From assembly GCA_019916065.1 (NCBI GenBank), contig CM034240.1, forward strand, positions 18,089,894 to 18,153,893: DNA of 64,000 nt, written 5' to 3'. Positions within the stretch are counted from its first letter, which is position 1. Each line of letters opens with the position of its first letter. The position numbers were made by a program, and so were the translations under genes. Source of the DNA: Vitellaria paradoxa (Eukaryota; Streptophyta; Magnoliopsida; Ericales; Sapotaceae). Positions 61,648 through 64,000 of this stretch are shown piece after piece. The notes under the pieces were generated by a model that was given only the letters and a program-made list of their open reading frames with translations, was not told the origin of the DNA and did not search any database.

Positions 61648-64000
61648 GTTCTCTTTCCGTCTCCTTTCCTAACTTTCAACCGCTAGGGTTTTAGTACTGT
61701 ATCTTTTTCGTTGTGTGACTGGAATTCAGACACGAGAGGGTTCAGCTTAATGGAGCCGTGGATGTACTTATATATATCTACAAATATGCATATCTGCGCA
61801 CAAATTCACGACAAAATATGGAGTCCTTTGCTTGGGTTTTAGAACTTTTACCTTTGCTTTTGATTGTAACTATTGAATGCGAATGATAGTTAACACATAT
61901 TTGATTGGTCTATTTGCTATCTGAAGCTGAAATTATCCATTACTGCTTTGACTAATCCATTCCAGTCCTGTCTTATGCTTTCAGTGTGTTGCATTATTAT
62001 TATTAATTTTTTTGCTCGATAAATTCACTGTCTTGCAGTTTGATTGTGCCAAGGTAATGTTTCATTTTTTATTCATTTATTTCTCAGATAAAGGAAAAGT
62101 TCATGACAGAACATTTCGGGAGAACATTTTCCATTTATTTTATAACTACTTGTCTGTTGCAACAAGTTTATAGTGCTTTTGGAGTTAGAGGTCTGGACAG
62201 GAAAGCAGTGCAAGTAAAATTATGTTTGTGAAAACAATTTGGTTGTTGCAACGAGTTTATAGGGCTTTTGGACTTCAGATATGGCAGCAGATTAATTTGA
62301 GTCTCTGTTGGTTCTTTTTTGCTCATTATGTGTATTTGGGATAATAATTTCGTCCAAATCATTGAAAGGTTGGCCTGCCAATGAATCTGGATACCCTGAT
62401 AATTCTTGTATAAGGCAAAAAGGGGGGAAAAAAACAGAACACCCTATTGGCACTTTTAGAACCATTTTTGGTTGGCTTGTTGCCTCCCTCTATGAGATGT
62501 GATTTTTTACTTGGCATTAATTCCCACATCTGACTAAATAATGTCTTGTTTTGTCATGGTTGCTGCTTTATATTCTTAGGATCTCTTTGAAGAAGGCAAA
62601 TTAAAGGCTTTATTTCATGAAATTTTTGCATTTTCAATAAATAATGAGACTATAGTCTTCGGTGGGGGGTCCGAAAGATCGAATTGTAAAATTGTAATAT
62701 TTTACTTATGATCTATTGCATGAAAACATAGTCTAATGCACTACACTTTCTTCATTTAAACCTTTCACTTTGACACAATAATGTTGTTTAAGTGGAAAAG
62801 GCGCTTGCCTTATGGTTAGATATGTGGGTCTCGCGGAGATAAACAATTGAAATAAGTTAATTGCATGATTGGTGACTGACTAAATCAATCGTCTAACAAA
62901 TATACTACAAATGCAAGAGATATTTGCAACAATGATGTATTGTTGTGAAAGTTTTTTCTTTGGACGTTATAATAGAGACCTTTAAACATTTGGTGTGACC
63001 TATGCAATTGACATTAGAATATTAATTTCATTTTAGTTTAATTTTGTAGGATTAGAAATGTATTTGTAACATTTTATTATACGTCTCTTGGTTTCTATCC
63101 TAGCTACTATATTTAATTTGTGGTAATTCATTTGGTGGTAAAATACACATGTTCCTCAACTAGTATAGTATAGGAATGAGTAGTGTTACGCAATTAAAAA
63201 TAAATTGACATAAAAAAGTAGCTAGAATGAGGGGAAATACTTGTGGCCTTTCACTTGAGAGCAAAAAACCCATAAATGTCTATTTTAATTGCAACTCTAA
63301 TGCTTGTGGCCTTTCACTTGAATACAAAAAAAACCCATAAATGTCTATTTTAATTACAACTCTACCACCATCATCTCGTTATTATTTTAATTTTTGGTAT
63401 ATTTTTCTGATCCAAAAAGTTATAGACACTGGCATCCTTATGAATCCTGCCAAGTCTACAATTGTAACCTTTCCTTGGGACATAATTTGAATGAACATGG
63501 TGAATTCTATTTGTTGTTTTGTCAAGCAATAGAGGTATATATATATATTTTAATTTTCAGTTCTCTTTTTTGTTTGACAAAATTATATAAAAATCCCTCA
63601 GTTTTTAAACTTGTGAAAATCACTTATAAAATTGATACTTTCCCATTTTAGGTCCCAAAATCAAGATTTTACCTATTTTATATAGTTCCAAAGTATCTAC
63701 AAAATTGCAAGAGGAGTCTAATTCCAGCTCCTTGCTACGCTCTAACCAACAATGTAATGTATGTAAGAAACAATTCTTTTAACCTATATGAAGGAAATTT
63801 AGTTTCTTTAAACCTACTTCTATTCCCTTCCCCCCAAATTAACCGAAGAATACTAAATGAGATTAACTTTTACACACTACTCCTATGCTTAATGACTCTC
63901 ACTCCCAATCCCTGCCACGCCTCCAACAACAACTTTAACTGTTTAGGTGCAACCCACATCATATTGAATTGTGTAATGACCAAGTTCCGTTGCTCCCTTG
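61648..64000 (+). other. MOS4 intron 1, running off the window
   Basis: At least 2.35 kb. A 63-bp tandem duplication lies at 63240-63364. A tRNA-like SINE head may lie at 62788-62845 (TTTAAGTGGAAAAGGCGCTTGCC, then GTGGGTCTCG). No second exon was found. Confidence 0.6.
63240..63364 (+). repeat. tandem duplication, about 63-bp unit
   Basis: The two copies each run from CTTGTGGCCTTTCACTTGA through CCCATAAATGTCTATTTTAATT to AACTCTA and differ by a few bases and an A-run. Confidence 0.85.

Noticed and set aside
62788..62845. Possible SINE head in MOS4 intron 1
   Set aside because: The A-box-like part is suggestive but the B box is only GTGGGTCTCG; not enough for a feature of its own.

Overview
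The window is nuclear DNA of a flowering plant, probably a woody dicot. It is AT-rich, has GT-AG introns, is full of plant-type retrotransposons and MITEs, and its two host protein genes read closest to dicot homologues. No bacterial-style operons, tRNA or rRNA genes or CRISPR arrays were seen. Three host loci can be supported. (1) A PEX3 (peroxin-3) gene lies on the + strand from about 6.27 to 35.41 kb, with six exons. Exons 2-6 are intact and join in frame. Exon 1 is broken twice: the ATG context runs into a stop, and there is one extra G in a GGGG run. (2) A MIR319-type microRNA hairpin lies on the - strand at about 44.46-44.74 kb. It has an unusual 3' half in its mature sequence. (3) The first exon of a MOS4/SPF27 (BCAS2-type) spliceosome gene lies on the + strand at 61402-61647; its first intron runs off the window. 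| Layout: 1-5.57 kb is AT-rich intergenic DNA with several MITEs. 5.57-6.27 kb is the GC-richer leader of PEX3. PEX3 intron 3 (7027-30180, 23.2 kb) is a transposon accumulation. It holds a 1-kb element with an 8-bp target duplication (hAT-like), a decayed Ty3/gypsy element, and a LINE (about 14.5-26.5 kb) split by three insertions: a TRIM, a Ty1/copia element and a 3' L1 fragment. The copia element is itself split, inside its reverse transcriptase, by a short gag-only LTR element (TR-GAG type). A second copy of the hAT-like element follows, carrying a deleted copia inside, then a tandem duplication and a Harbinger-like MITE just upstream of exon 4. | 35.4-44.4 kb is AT-rich with scattered MITEs and a tRNA-derived SINE. 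The MIR319-type locus at 44.5-44.9 kb lies in a microsatellite-rich stretch. 50.25-56.41 kb is a tandem triplication of a 2.1-kb unit that abuts a decayed hAT transposase (zf-MYM1/TTF-type) at 56.5-59.1 kb. | PEX3 (peroxisomal membrane biogenesis), the microRNA (leaf and flower TCP control in the known family) and MOS4 (spliceosome NTC/MAC complex) have no functional link visible here. All statements come from reading the sequence. Percent identities are by eye, and no database search was run.
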